Shown one piece after another: positions 51,089-59,865 of a DNA stretch of 64,000 bases (position 1 is the first letter of the stretch; every line of letters begins with the position of its first letter). The notes under the pieces were generated by a model that was given only the letters and a program-made list of their open reading frames with translations, was not told where the DNA came from and searched no databases. The translations under genes were made by a program, and so were the position numbers. Source of the DNA: COMBO-56-21 sp963705355 (lineage in GTDB: Archaea; Thermoplasmatota; Thermoplasmata; UBA10834); assembly GCA_963705355.1 (NCBI GenBank), contig OY970070.1:930001-994000 (forward strand), written 5' to 3'.

Positions 51089-52018
51089 CTATTGCCCGAT
51101 GCTCTTCGCAATGGCACGCAAGATGTCCCCTCTGGTGATGATTCCAGAGAGCCGACCTGTGCTGTCGAGGATAGGGACGCGATTGAATCTGTTCTTGTCC
51201 ATGATCGCAGCGATCTCGCTCAGAGGGGTATCCTCATTCGCGGTGATCGCGGGAGAACTCATGACCTCGTAGACGGGCTTGTCCATGGTCTTCCGCAACC
51301 GCGTTTCCTGGTCCTGATCGGCTTTCTTGCCATCGCGAGGAAACAGGAATGTGATGATCCCCTCCTTCCCTCTTCCAGTGTCCCTTGCGATGTCGGTCCC
51401 CGTGACGATCCCCAACACCTTCAGATTGATGTCTACAACAGGAAGGCCGTCAATATGATTGGCCACCATTACCTGGACTGCTTTCCTCACAGTGTCGTCT
51501 TCGAACACTGTGAGAACCCTTGGGCTCATCACGGATTTGGCAGGGCTTTCCAAGCTGATGCCAGCCTTCGGCTTCTGAGCTTCGGCCTCTTTCGCCTGCA
51601 CTGGAGGAGGCTCCAGTGCCGCTTCTGACACCGGTCTCTTCGCGCGCTCGAACGGCGGCAGTGATGCCACGGTGAACTGGTGCAGTGTCAGCTTCGCATC
51701 ATAGACATGGATCTCCGGAGCGGTCGCGGGCGGAGCGTACTCCGGCCTCATCTCGATTGCGTCCGTGGGACAGGACTCGACGCAGACACCACATGCGATG
51801 CATTTCGCTCTCGAGACGCTCTGCCTCTTGTTCTGCTTGTCCATGATGATCGCATTTGTGGGACACCGCTTCTCGCAGAGACCGCAGAATATGCACTTAC
51901 CCATGTCATAGACGACTCTTCCCCGCTCGGTCTTCGGAATGACCGCGGGCTCCGCTGGGTAGAGGCGCGTCGCAGGCTTAGAGACAAGGTTCCTGAGGAC
52001 TGTTGGTATCATCGACAT
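51089..52018 (-). CDS. Hydrogenase ferredoxin subunit (EchF-like) fused to a CBS-domain pair
   Basis: 309 residues. Two 4Fe-4S motifs lie at about 42-83: CIFCGLCEKRCP and CIACGVCVESCP. After a linker rich in Pro/Ala/Glu come two CBS domains: VMSPRVLTVFEDDTVRKAVQVMV with IDGLPVVD, and VMSSPAITANEDTPLSEIAAIM with FNRVPILD. The perfect ribosome site GGAGGTGA just upstream fixes the ATG at 52018. It is the last gene of the hydrogenase operon, where EchF/HycF normally is a plain two-cluster ferredoxin. CBS pairs bind adenylates, so the fusion may let AMP/ATP tune electron entry (inference). Confidence 0.92.
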   Translation of the reverse strand: MSMIPTVLRNLVSKPATRLYPAEPAVIPKTERGRVVYDMGKCIFCGLCEKRCPTNAIIMDKQNKRQSVSRAKCIACGVCVESCPTDAIEMRPEYAPPATAPEIHVYDAKLTLHQFTVASLPPFERAKRPVSEAALEPPPVQAKEAEAQKPKAGISLESPAKSVMSPRVLTVFEDDTVRKAVQVMVANHIDGLPVVDINLKVLGIVTGTDIARDTGRGKEGIITFLFPRDGKKADQDQETRLRKTMDKPVYEVMSSPAITANEDTPLSEIAAIMDKNRFNRVPILDSTGRLSGIITRGDILRAIAKSIGQ

Positions 52019-52031
52019 AGATCTCACCTCC

Positions 52032-53114
52032 CTACCTATCCGTGCAGCATATGCACGGATCTATTGATACAGTAATCACTGGGACGTCTGCCAGCTGGCA
52101 ATGGGGGATCATTTCGGCAAGGCACTGAACATTCACAAACGTAGGCGTCCTGATCTTCACCCTGTCGAGTTTGACCTCTCCTTTCGCCTTGACGTAGTAG
52201 AACAGCTCGCCCCTGGGCGCCTCCACCCTCGAGAACGCCTCCCCCTGAGGGTTGCCCTTGAAAGCGATGGCAACGGGCTCGTCGCGGAGAAGGCCGATGC
52301 TCTGCTGGATGAGGTCGACGGACTGGAAGAGCTCCTCGACTCTAACCATCGTCCTGGCGTAGCAGTCCCCCTCCTCTCGGTGTATCGGCCTGAAACGGAT
52401 GCCCTCGACGCCGTAGCCCGCGTAGGAGCTCAGCCTCACATCGTACGGAACATCGCTCGCTCGCGCGGTCGGGCCGACAGCACCGTACCGAACGGCCGCA
52501 TCTCTCGACAGCACTCCGACCCCCACCGTCCGCTTGCGGAATGTGCTGTCCTTGGCAAACACCTTTCGGATCGCCTCGAGCTTCCGAAGCAGCTGACTCA
52601 AGGTGCTCTCGATATCCTTTGTCTTGTCGTACCCGATGTCCTTCCTGATGCCGCCTATCGTGTTCATGCTGTAATGCACACGATTGCCCGAGATTCGATC
52701 TATCAGTGACATCACGGACTCTCTTTCGCGCCAGGTCTGCATGAACAGGTTCTCGTACCCCATCACCTCCGCGATGTGGCCTATGGTGAGCATGTGGCTC
52801 GTCATCCTCTGAAGCTCCAGCATCACCGTCCGTATGAGCTTCGCCCTGGTCGGGATCTGTAGTCCGGCCATCTGCTCGATCGCCTGGACGTATGTCGTGG
52901 AGTGGTGGAAGGAGCATATCCCGCAGACTCTCTCGGAGAGGAAAATGTTCCTCTTGAAGTCCAGCTCCATGGCCCTTTCCAGACCCCGATGGTTGTACCC
53001 GATGACGATGTCCGCTCCGACCACCTCTTCCTCCTCTATCCTGAGCTTGAGGTGTATCGGTTCAAGCAGGCTCGGATGCTGCGGTCCAAAAGGCGTGATG
53101 CTTATGCTAGCCAT
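52032..53114 (-). CDS. echE: Group 4 [NiFe] hydrogenase large subunit (EchE-like)
   Basis: 360 residues. The N-terminal nickel ligands are in RVCGICSFHHSTTYVQAIE and the C-terminal ones in SIDPCICCTDR. Both CxxC pairs are present, which distinguishes an active [NiFe] hydrogenase from the Complex I NuoD homologue. The protein ends directly after DPCICCTDR, so there is no C-terminal extension for a maturation protease. Its start overlaps the echD end by 8 bp. It forms the catalytic core with the small subunit. Confidence 0.95.
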   Translation of the reverse strand: MASISITPFGPQHPSLLEPIHLKLRIEEEEVVGADIVIGYNHRGLERAMELDFKRNIFLSERVCGICSFHHSTTYVQAIEQMAGLQIPTRAKLIRTVMLELQRMTSHMLTIGHIAEVMGYENLFMQTWRERESVMSLIDRISGNRVHYSMNTIGGIRKDIGYDKTKDIESTLSQLLRKLEAIRKVFAKDSTFRKRTVGVGVLSRDAAVRYGAVGPTARASDVPYDVRLSSYAGYGVEGIRFRPIHREEGDCYARTMVRVEELFQSVDLIQQSIGLLRDEPVAIAFKGNPQGEAFSRVEAPRGELFYYVKAKGEVKLDRVKIRTPTFVNVQCLAEMIPHCQLADVPVITVSIDPCICCTDR

Positions 53115-53532
53115 GTCCTGTCTCCTTCGCCTCTCTGCTCGCAGGGGTCGAGGGATTCGATGATTTCCTGAGAGGCGCGACTATCCCGCTCTCCGGGGTT
53201 ATCATGAGTCCTCCGCTGACCCCTTTGAACTTGAGGCCGAACAGGTCGATGATCTCGCGCTCGAAATTTAGAGCCCCAGGGAACATGTCGGCGATGCTGT
53301 CGACCTCGAAGTCCTCTCCGATCGTGAACCGCAGGTTCACGAGCTCGCTTTTCGAGAAGAAGCTGTAGATGAGCTCGAAACTGCCGTCCGCCAGATCCAC
53401 AGCAGTGATCGCGATGAGCTGCGCCTCTGCGCGCTGGAGCTTCATGACCTTCGACCTTATGTCCACCTTTGGCCCGGCTCCTGCTGCCTTCGGCTGGGCT
53501 GCGCTCCCCTGTGCTCCAGAGGGCTGGGTCAT
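53107..53532 (-). CDS. echD: Hydrogenase subunit of the NuoC/EchD type
   Basis: 141 residues. The start is the ATG at 53532, overlapping the stop of echC as ATGA; a longer frame across echC is only a shadow. The core AQLIAITAVDLADGSFELIYSFFS, LRFTIGEDFEVDSIADMFPGALNFEREIIDLFGLKFKG is the NuoC (30-kDa) signature. The N-terminal 30 residues are low-complexity (Gly, Ala, Gln, Pro). It connects the large and small subunits. Confidence 0.93.
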   Translation of the reverse strand: MTQPSGAQGSAAQPKAAGAGPKVDIRSKVMKLQRAEAQLIAITAVDLADGSFELIYSFFSKSELVNLRFTIGEDFEVDSIADMFPGALNFEREIIDLFGLKFKGVSGGLMITPESGIVAPLRKSSNPSTPASREAKETGHG

Positions 53533-54014
53533 GGGGCAGCCTCCGCGTTCTTGGCAGCGGGGAGTGGCTCCTCTCTCATCCTGGGAGTGAAGGCCTTCTG
53601 CCTCCAGATCTTCAGGCCGAGGATGACCCCGTCTATGATGGCCTCTGGTCTCGCGGCACATCCGGGAACGAAGACGTCCACAGGAATGATCTTGCCGATC
53701 CCGCCGTGGACATTGTAGCATATGTCGAACGGGACTCCCGTGCATGCGCAGTTGCCCACGGCGATCACTAGCCTAGGCTCTGGCATCTGATCGTACAAGT
53801 TCCTCAGCCTGTCCGCGACCTTCATGGAGACGGGACCCGTTACAAGCAAAACGTCCGCATGCTTGGGATTGGCCTTGTTGAGCATGCCGAACCTTTCGAT
53901 ATCGTATTTTGGGCTCAGCAACGCCCATGTCTCGATATCACATCCGTTGCAGCTTCCAGTGTCGAAGTGCAGTATCCAAGGTGACTTAACCCTCGATCTA
54001 TCTACCGCGCCCAT
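53529..54014 (-). CDS. echC: Hydrogenase small subunit (EchC/NuoB-like)
   Basis: 161 residues. It carries the four cysteines of the proximal 4Fe-4S cluster: HFDTGSCNGCDIET, AVGNCACTGVPF and VFVPGCAARPEAIIDGV. It is close to NuoB, EchC and HycG. Stop and start codons overlap with both neighbours (TGATG and ATGA), so translation is coupled. It passes electrons from the ferredoxin subunit to the [NiFe] site. Confidence 0.95.
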   Translation of the reverse strand: MGAVDRSRVKSPWILHFDTGSCNGCDIETWALLSPKYDIERFGMLNKANPKHADVLLVTGPVSMKVADRLRNLYDQMPEPRLVIAVGNCACTGVPFDICYNVHGGIGKIIPVDVFVPGCAARPEAIIDGVILGLKIWRQKAFTPRMREEPLPAAKNAEAAP

Positions 54015-54886
54015 CAGAACGCCCCCTGTGTGTTGAGGTAGACGATCGCCATGTTCAAAGCCACCAGGAGGATTCCAAAAGGAAGCGTGAACTTGACCAT
54101 GCGCTCCCTTGTCAACCTCGCAGAAGCGTTGTCCAGGATCTGAGTGACGAAGATGGCAATCGCAACTATCGCCACTTTGCCGGCGATCGATAAGAGATGA
54201 TTCTCGTTCCAGAAGAACAGCGTGAAGACCCCGAGGAGAATCGCCACCTCGAACCAGTGTGCCAGCTTCGTGATGCCCAAGTACGGTCCCGAGTACTCGA
54301 CATAGGGCCCAGAAACGATTTCCTGGTGTGCCGTCGCTATGTCATACGGCGATTTCTGGAGCTTGATGACGAGCACGACCATCAGGGCGATCAATGCAAA
54401 AGACAAAGCCGGGAGAAGGCTCGTGTTGAGTGCGCTCACGGTGAACGTGCCCGTGTCATATCCGATGAGCAATATCACCAGCAAAAACACAGGCTCGTAC
54501 GCCAGGATCTGCAGCAGCTCGCGCTGCGATCCGAAATAGCTGTATGGTGATTTGGCGCTGAAAGCACCGAGAACGAGCGCGACCGAACCTGCGCCCGACA
54601 CGAAGAATATTATTAAGAGGTCCCCTCCTGAGACGAACAGCGCGAGAGCGGCCGCTTGAAGGATAAGACATGCGAAGGCGAAAACCACCTGGCCATTGTT
54701 CATGACCATCGGTCGTTTCCCGAACAGTTTGATCAAGTCATAGAACGGTTGAATGATCGGCGGACCCACCCTGTTCTGCATGTGGGCGGTTATCTTACGA
54801 TCAATTCCGAAGATCAGCCCGACAGCAACAGGGGAGAGGACGACCAGCAACGCCTGCATGGCGATCTGAACCCAGTCTATTATCAC
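54014..54886 (-). CDS. echB: Membrane subunit NuoH/EchB-like of the hydrogenase
   Basis: 290 residues with eight hydrophobic helices. NuoH family features: IDRKITAHMQNRVGPPIIQPFYDLIKL, LLQILAYEPVFLLVILLIG, and LQKSPYDIATAHQEIVSGPYVEYSGPYLGITKLAHWFEV. It forms the membrane anchor at the interface with the hydrophilic arm and takes part in ion translocation. ATGA overlap with the antiporter-like gene. Confidence 0.95.
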   Translation of the reverse strand: MIIDWVQIAMQALLVVLSPVAVGLIFGIDRKITAHMQNRVGPPIIQPFYDLIKLFGKRPMVMNNGQVVFAFACLILQAAALALFVSGGDLLIIFFVSGAGSVALVLGAFSAKSPYSYFGSQRELLQILAYEPVFLLVILLIGYDTGTFTVSALNTSLLPALSFALIALMVVLVIKLQKSPYDIATAHQEIVSGPYVEYSGPYLGITKLAHWFEVAILLGVFTLFFWNENHLLSIAGKVAIVAIAIFVTQILDNASARLTRERMVKFTLPFGILLVALNMAIVYLNTQGAF

Positions 54887-56772
54887 GCTCCCGCCTCCAG
54901 GGCAAACGGGATCGATAAGATTGCGACAAGCAGAACCACCGCCACCAGGTTCATCATTCTATTGAAACGCTCTGTGGTCACGCTGCTCATGAGATAGAAC
55001 CCACCTGTCTCAAACTGATAGCTTTCCCCGCCCGTGTATGGCTGCGATAGTTCTTCCCTTTTCGGCTTCGCGAACACTGCGGCCAACAGGAACATCGTGC
55101 CAACGACAATGAGAAGGACGACGATCGGGAATTCCCCAAGGGAACTGAAGATTGTCGTGCCGCTTCCGCCGACTGAGCTTTTGAACGTGAGCACAATGTA
55201 CGGATTGACCAGGTACTTCACAATCCAGCTGATGAGGAACGACATCAGGATCGCGCCCACTGCCAGAGAGCCAAGGGTGTATCTGTACAACCCTGCCAGA
55301 CGATCCCTTGCCAGCGAGGCCCTGTCGATTTCAGAGCCGGCGGACAGGACCCTTCCCAGCCACTTAGAGTAGTAGACAATCGTGGCCGCAAAGCCCGTGG
55401 CGAGCAGGAAGGTTAGGAGAGGAAGGCTGATGGCGGCCTCGGAAATGAGCCACTTGCTGGCGAACATGCCGAAGGGCGGCAGCATGATCGTGAAGACCCC
55501 GACGGCGAACGCGATCGATACGAACGGCATGCGGTCCCTGAGACCAGACATCGCATCGATCTCCTGGGTTCCGGTCTCATGTTTCACGACACCCACGCAC
55601 ATGAAGAGAAGTGCCTTGGACACCGCGTGGAAAAGAAGCAGGATGATGGCTGCCGATATGGCCAGGGAAGTGTTTATTCCTACGCACATCGTGATGAGCC
55701 CTAGATTGCCGATGGTCGAGTACGCAAGCACTCTCTTGGCGTTGCTCTCGGTCATTGCGAGTATTGACGTGCCCAGGAAGGACAAACCTCCCACAAACGC
55801 GATGGCCCAGGCGAGGGCAGTCGCGTCACTCAAGGCCGGCGACATGCGCAGCAACAGGTAAACGCCCAGCTTGACCATCGTCGACGAATGGAGCAAGGCG
55901 GACACAGGCGTGGGAGCCACCATCGCGCCGAGCAGCCAGCTCTGGAACGGCACCTGAGCCGATTTCGTGAAAGCGGCTACGGCCATCAGAGAGAACGGCA
56001 GGAGCGCGATCCCGCCCAACTTGGTGGACTCGAGGACCTCCTCCAGAGATAGTGTCCCGTAGTAGTGGTCAACGAGGATGATCCCGAGTGCCAACGCCAC
56101 GCCCCCGCCAAGAGTGTACACCAACGCTCGAATGGCGGATTCCCTGGCCTCCGCAGTCTTCTCGTGGCCAATCAACAGGTAAGAGCACAGGGTCGTGACT
56201 TCCCAGAAGAAGAAAAGCCAAAGGAGGTTATTGGCAAACACTGCGCCGTTCATTGCTCCGAGGAAGAGCAACATCACAGCGAAGAATCGCGGTTGAGCGC
56301 TATCATGCTCCATGTACTTGATGGCGTATATGCAGATGATCGAACCGACGATGTTGATGATTAGCGCCATCACGATAGCGAGGTAGTCGACCGCAAGTGC
56401 AGGTTCAATCTCCCGGCCATACACAGCGACCTCCAAACCGGCCATCGGTATCAGCTGGAGCAGCCCGAACGCTACGACCAATCTGTTCCTCAGTCTGAAA
56501 CCCGTGTAGACGAAGAATAGCATCAGCGCGAAGTCAAGAACAGCTATAAGCAAACTGGATTGACCCAGCCCGGTCTCGCTGATCTCGATGCTCGAGATTC
56601 CCCTCGAATGTGTGTCGATGAGAACGACAAGGGATCCTGAGATCACAATCGCGGATGTTGCCATCACCGGAATGATCAGATGTCTCCCGTTACGAGAGAG
56701 CAGGCAGGCCAAGCCACCAATCGCGGGAACCGCGATGAGCATCAAAATGAGTATCTCGGTGTCCACGGCCAT
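54883..56772 (-). CDS. echA: Antiporter-like membrane subunit (EchA/HyfB/NuoL type)
   Basis: 629 residues, about 16 transmembrane helices. Proton-antiporter core: FFFWEVTTLCSYLLIGHEKTAEARESAIRAL (key Glu in helix 5), SAQVPFQSWLLGAMVAPTPVSALLHSSTMVKLGVYLLLR (key Lys and His), and later YSTIGNLGLITMCVG. First gene of the operon. It should drive H+ or Na+ transport coupled to ferredoxin-dependent H2 production or uptake. Confidence 0.95.
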   Translation of the reverse strand: MAVDTEILILMLIAVPAIGGLACLLSRNGRHLIIPVMATSAIVISGSLVVLIDTHSRGISSIEISETGLGQSSLLIAVLDFALMLFFVYTGFRLRNRLVVAFGLLQLIPMAGLEVAVYGREIEPALAVDYLAIVMALIINIVGSIICIYAIKYMEHDSAQPRFFAVMLLFLGAMNGAVFANNLLWLFFFWEVTTLCSYLLIGHEKTAEARESAIRALVYTLGGGVALALGIILVDHYYGTLSLEEVLESTKLGGIALLPFSLMAVAAFTKSAQVPFQSWLLGAMVAPTPVSALLHSSTMVKLGVYLLLRMSPALSDATALAWAIAFVGGLSFLGTSILAMTESNAKRVLAYSTIGNLGLITMCVGINTSLAISAAIILLLFHAVSKALLFMCVGVVKHETGTQEIDAMSGLRDRMPFVSIAFAVGVFTIMLPPFGMFASKWLISEAAISLPLLTFLLATGFAATIVYYSKWLGRVLSAGSEIDRASLARDRLAGLYRYTLGSLAVGAILMSFLISWIVKYLVNPYIVLTFKSSVGGSGTTIFSSLGEFPIVVLLIVVGTMFLLAAVFAKPKREELSQPYTGGESYQFETGGFYLMSSVTTERFNRMMNLVAVVLLVAILSIPFALEAGA

Positions 56773-57095
56773 GTCGTAACAGAAAGGTATTTTTCAAACT
56801 ATCGCCTCAATGGCTATGAAGGGCCGATTGGGAAGGATGCGAGAAGAGCTCAGGCGACTGCAACAAACACCTGATTGAGGAATGGCCAAATACTCGGATT
56901 CAGACATGGCCAGGGCAGGCGACATTCCCAGGAATGGAAGGGCTAAAATGAAGAAGAATCAAGAGGTTGACATGTTCATTGTACCTTCTATTGTCAGTGC
57001 ACTGTATGGCAAGACTGACGGAATCAGAGGAAATGCCCTGAAGATCTCGAGGATGCGCTTTGGCGCATGAAAGGCACTTAGCAAACCCCACTACT
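56773..57095. other. Intergenic region upstream of the hydrogenase operon
   Basis: Contains dispersed element copy Q (56846-56910) and otherwise A+T-richer DNA that should include the hydrogenase promoter. At 57054-57066 GCGCTTTGGCGC is a short dyad. No gene called. Confidence 0.5.
56846..56910 (+). repeat. Dispersed intergenic element, copy Q (diverged)
   Basis: AGCTCAGGCGACTGCAACAAAC, CTGATTGAGGAATGGCC, then CTCGGATTCAGACATGGCC. Confidence 0.6.
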
Positions 57096-58613
57096 CTACT
57101 TCGTCGCACTCACACGTTCTTCCTGCGACATATTTGCCAGCTTCTCGACCTTCTTTATGTCGAGACCGAGTCCATCGGCCACTCGTTGGCCGTAATTCGG
57201 ATCCGCCCTGAAGAACAGGGCTGCCTGCCGGAGTTGTATGCGTTTCTGCGCCCCGCCGAGGTGGCTCACGATGTTGCCCACGAGATTCGCACGGTCCTTC
57301 TCGGTCATTACATCTCTGTACAGGTTACCAGCCTGCACGAAGTCATCGTTGGGATGCGAATACGGGTGATGATCAGCCTTCCCAGCCACTTCGAATGAAG
57401 GTTCCTTCATAGAGATGTCAGGCCCAGGTCCGTCGAAGCTGTTCGGCCAGTAGTTCGGACCTGCGCCTCCTCCGGAATCAGTACGCATGAAGCCGTCACG
57501 CTGATAGCTGTGCTCCGGCGCGTTCTTAGGCGCGTTCACCCGTATGAGATGATAGTTCGGCCCCAGTCTGTGAAGGTGCGTGTCATGGTATGAGAACAGT
57601 CGCGCTTGGAGCATCTTGTCGGGAGAAGCGGCAATGCCAGGCACCAAGTTGCTCGGGGAGAAGGCCGCTTGCTCGACCTCTGCGAAATAGTTCACTGGAT
57701 TCCGATTCAGCACCAGTTTGCCGACCTTGATAGGCGGGAAATCTCCATGGGGCCACACTTTCGTGATGTCGAGTATGTCAAATCGATAGTCCTTCGCCTG
57801 TTCTGGAGTCATTATCTGCATCTCGAGAGTCCACGAGGGATATTCTCCTCGTTCGATCGCGTCGTGCAGATCCCTTGTCGCATGATCGGGGTCTTTGCCA
57901 CGCATGACCTCGGCTTCCTCCCTTGTCAGATTCTTTATGCCCTGATCCGTCTTGAAGTGATACTGCACCCAGAAGTAATCCCCTTTTTCGTTGTACCACT
58001 TGTAGGTATGACTGCTGTACCCGTTCATGTGTCGGTAGGTGGCGGGAATGCCACGATCAGAAAACAGTATGGTAACCTGGTGAATTGATTCTGGCGTGAG
58101 GGACAGGAAGTCCCAGAACATGTCGGGATTCTTCAGATTCGTAGCTGGATTCCGTTTCTGAGTGTGTATGAAATCCGGAAACTTCATTGGATCCCGGATG
58201 AAGAAAACGGGTGTGTTGTTACCTACGAGGTCATAGTTGCCATCCTCGGTGTAGAACTTGACGGCGAAGCCTCTCGGGTCACGCTCGGAATCAGCTGACC
58301 CCTTCTCTCCGCCAACAGTCGAGAACCGCGCGAAAACCTCCGTCCGTTTTCCGACTTTGGACAGGAACTTCGCCTTCGTGTACTTGGTGACGTCTGCTGT
58401 GACCTCGAAGTATCCTCCTGCACCAGCTCCTTTCGCATGAACGACTCGTTCGGGGATTCGCTCACGGTCGAAGTGGCCCAGTTTCTCCAGCAAGTGGACA
58501 TCTTGCATGAGGACGGGGCCTCGCTCTCCAGCAGTCTGACTGTTCTGGTCATCTCCCACGGGTATCCCAAAGGCTGTGGTAAGTCTCTTTCTCTGCTTTT
58601 CGCTGCCTGCCAT
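57096..58613 (-). CDS. katA: Monofunctional heme catalase
   Basis: 505 residues, a small-subunit (clade 3-like) catalase. Catalytic His in RIPERVVHAKGAGAGG, Asn in YDLVGNNTPVFFIRDP, heme-ligand Tyr in RLFSYHDTHLHRLG. It decomposes hydrogen peroxide. The ATG at 58613 follows GGTGAAGAA. A complete catalase implies exposure to oxygen, noteworthy beside an anaerobic-type hydrogenase. Such catalases are often acquired from bacteria (inference). Confidence 0.97.
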   Translation of the reverse strand: MAGSEKQRKRLTTAFGIPVGDDQNSQTAGERGPVLMQDVHLLEKLGHFDRERIPERVVHAKGAGAGGYFEVTADVTKYTKAKFLSKVGKRTEVFARFSTVGGEKGSADSERDPRGFAVKFYTEDGNYDLVGNNTPVFFIRDPMKFPDFIHTQKRNPATNLKNPDMFWDFLSLTPESIHQVTILFSDRGIPATYRHMNGYSSHTYKWYNEKGDYFWVQYHFKTDQGIKNLTREEAEVMRGKDPDHATRDLHDAIERGEYPSWTLEMQIMTPEQAKDYRFDILDITKVWPHGDFPPIKVGKLVLNRNPVNYFAEVEQAAFSPSNLVPGIAASPDKMLQARLFSYHDTHLHRLGPNYHLIRVNAPKNAPEHSYQRDGFMRTDSGGGAGPNYWPNSFDGPGPDISMKEPSFEVAGKADHHPYSHPNDDFVQAGNLYRDVMTEKDRANLVGNIVSHLGGAQKRIQLRQAALFFRADPNYGQRVADGLGLDIKKVEKLANMSQEERVSATK

Positions 58614-59070
58614 TTCTTCACCGCCACAAACGCACAAACACTAGACACAGGCCCATTATTAGGATATTGTGACATACATGTTCGCTCACTGATCTCTGAA
58701 GAGGATTTAAGATTCGAAACGAGAACTCGGCTCATAGACTGCCTGCACTAATGATAGGGAGCTTTCGCGCCCCGGCTGTTTCGAGTACACCGAAGACATG
58801 AGGAATACACTCAGGATCAACCCCAAGGCGGACACTCGTGGCCTCAATGGTGAAGATTGCCCTGTCTCAACTCATGCTATGTCGTTCGCGATGGATATCT
58901 TGCGAGTGGTTCAAATCCTCTGGAAGAGACAGTGACCAAGGCCAAGCGAAGGAGTCCGGCCTCGTGCGACATTGATCCGATCAAGAGAGGGCCAGCTATT
59001 TGTGGTCATATGCGATTACCGCAGAAAAAGAAAATGCAAAAAGGGTTTTCGACGAGCCTCCGGCCATATC
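58614..59070. other. Noncoding stretch between catalase and ACT gene
   Basis: About 450 bp. It holds one T-arm-like motif GTGGTTCAAATCCTC near 58908 and, at 59020-59045, an A-rich run (AGAAAAAGAAAATGCAAAAAG) that on the minus strand is a T-rich terminator for the ACT gene. No gene seen. Confidence 0.5.
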
Positions 59071-59448
59071 TCACAGCTTCAATACGTTCTTCGCCTTCTG
59101 CTCATCGCTCACGGCGAGGGCGACATGCACGTGCTTTCCTTCCTTGTCCAGCATGTACGCTGCGTCGATGTTTATGCCCTCATCCGCCAGCACCCTCGAG
59201 ATCCGCGCGAGCTCCCCGGGCCTGTCCTCCAGCTTCGCAACGAGCAGGTTTCTCTCGGAAAACTCCATGTCCGCTCGCTTCAAGGCCTCTCGGCTCTTGG
59301 TCGGCTGGTCGGTGACCAAACGCACGACCTCCGCCTTCGGCTCTGTCGAAACGGTCCGAATGTTGACGCCGCCTTTGTGCAGAGTCTCCGTGAGCCGAGC
59401 GAGCTCCCCGGGTCTGTTGGGAAGCTTGACGCTAAACTCAGTCTCCAT
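59071..59448 (-). CDS. Tandem ACT-domain protein, copy 2
   Basis: 125 residues from the ATG at 59448 (ETEFSVKLPNRPGELARLTE). Two ACT domains, paralogous to the gene at 29703-30080. The second domain is nearly the same (FSERNLLVAKLED, then RPGELARISRVLADEGINIDAAYML), the first more different. Likely a regulatory amino-acid-binding protein. The two copies lie 29 kb apart in inverted orientation, as the TBP pair does on the left. Confidence 0.92.
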   Translation of the reverse strand: METEFSVKLPNRPGELARLTETLHKGGVNIRTVSTEPKAEVVRLVTDQPTKSREALKRADMEFSERNLLVAKLEDRPGELARISRVLADEGINIDAAYMLDKEGKHVHVALAVSDEQKAKNVLKL

Positions 59449-59621
59449 GTTCCATTCCTCCTCCAACTAGACCAAGAACTCATGGCAACCCTGTCGCCAG
59501 AGGCGGCAGACAGCCAATCCATCTTGTTCCAGTGCTCTATTACTCTGCGCGGTCATTGTATTTCAAGTTGCCCACGGTTGGCGGCTCCAACGTCCAAATG
59601 TGGCGTACGGCTGGCAAATGC

Positions 59622-59669
59622 AGTCTGAGATTCCAGATTCGAACCTGGCCACCGAGCTAGAGAGACTTC
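59622..59669 (-). repeat. tRNA-like remnant joined to dispersed element
   Basis: The minus strand reads AGTCTCTCTAGCTCGGTGG, CCAGGTTCGAATCTGG, AATCTCAGACT. It has an A-box-like TAGCTCGGTGG, a self-pairing CCAG/CTGG stem around a TTCGAAT loop, and AGTCT/AGACT ends that can pair like a short acceptor. The anticodon region is missing, so it is not a functional tRNA. Confidence 0.5.
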
Positions 59670-59684
59670 CTCGACTGAAGGCCG

Positions 59685-59752
59685 AAAAGTTTCGTTCCGT
59701 GCAATTATCCTTTGATTGAAGAATGGCCAGAGGGGTTCGCATCCGGTCTAAC
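59685..59752 (+). repeat. Dispersed intergenic element, copy R
   Basis: TTTCGTTCCGTGCAATTATCC, TTTGATTGAAGAATGGCCAG, then GGGGTTCGCATCCGG. A-box-like and B-box-like segments are 44 nt apart, the spacing found in tRNA genes. Confidence 0.7.
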
Positions 59753-59865
59753 GCGAAAGAACCAGGGAGAAAGAAAGGCTAATGTAGGTTCCAGAGGGAG
59801 GACGATTTCACAGAGCGAAATTTGATTAATTATGCGGAATCTTATCATTGCGAGGCGACGCTTCG

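Larger units (their letters stand above)
59449..59865. other. Intergenic region with two tRNA-like elements
   Basis: 417 bp without a gene. It contains the tRNA-like remnant at 59622-59669 (minus) and dispersed element copy R at 59685-59752 (plus), adjacent in head-to-head orientation. Confidence 0.55.

Noticed and set aside
53533..53745. N-terminal extension of echD
   Set aside because: It is the shifted frame of echC; the ATGA overlap at 53529-53532 marks the true start.
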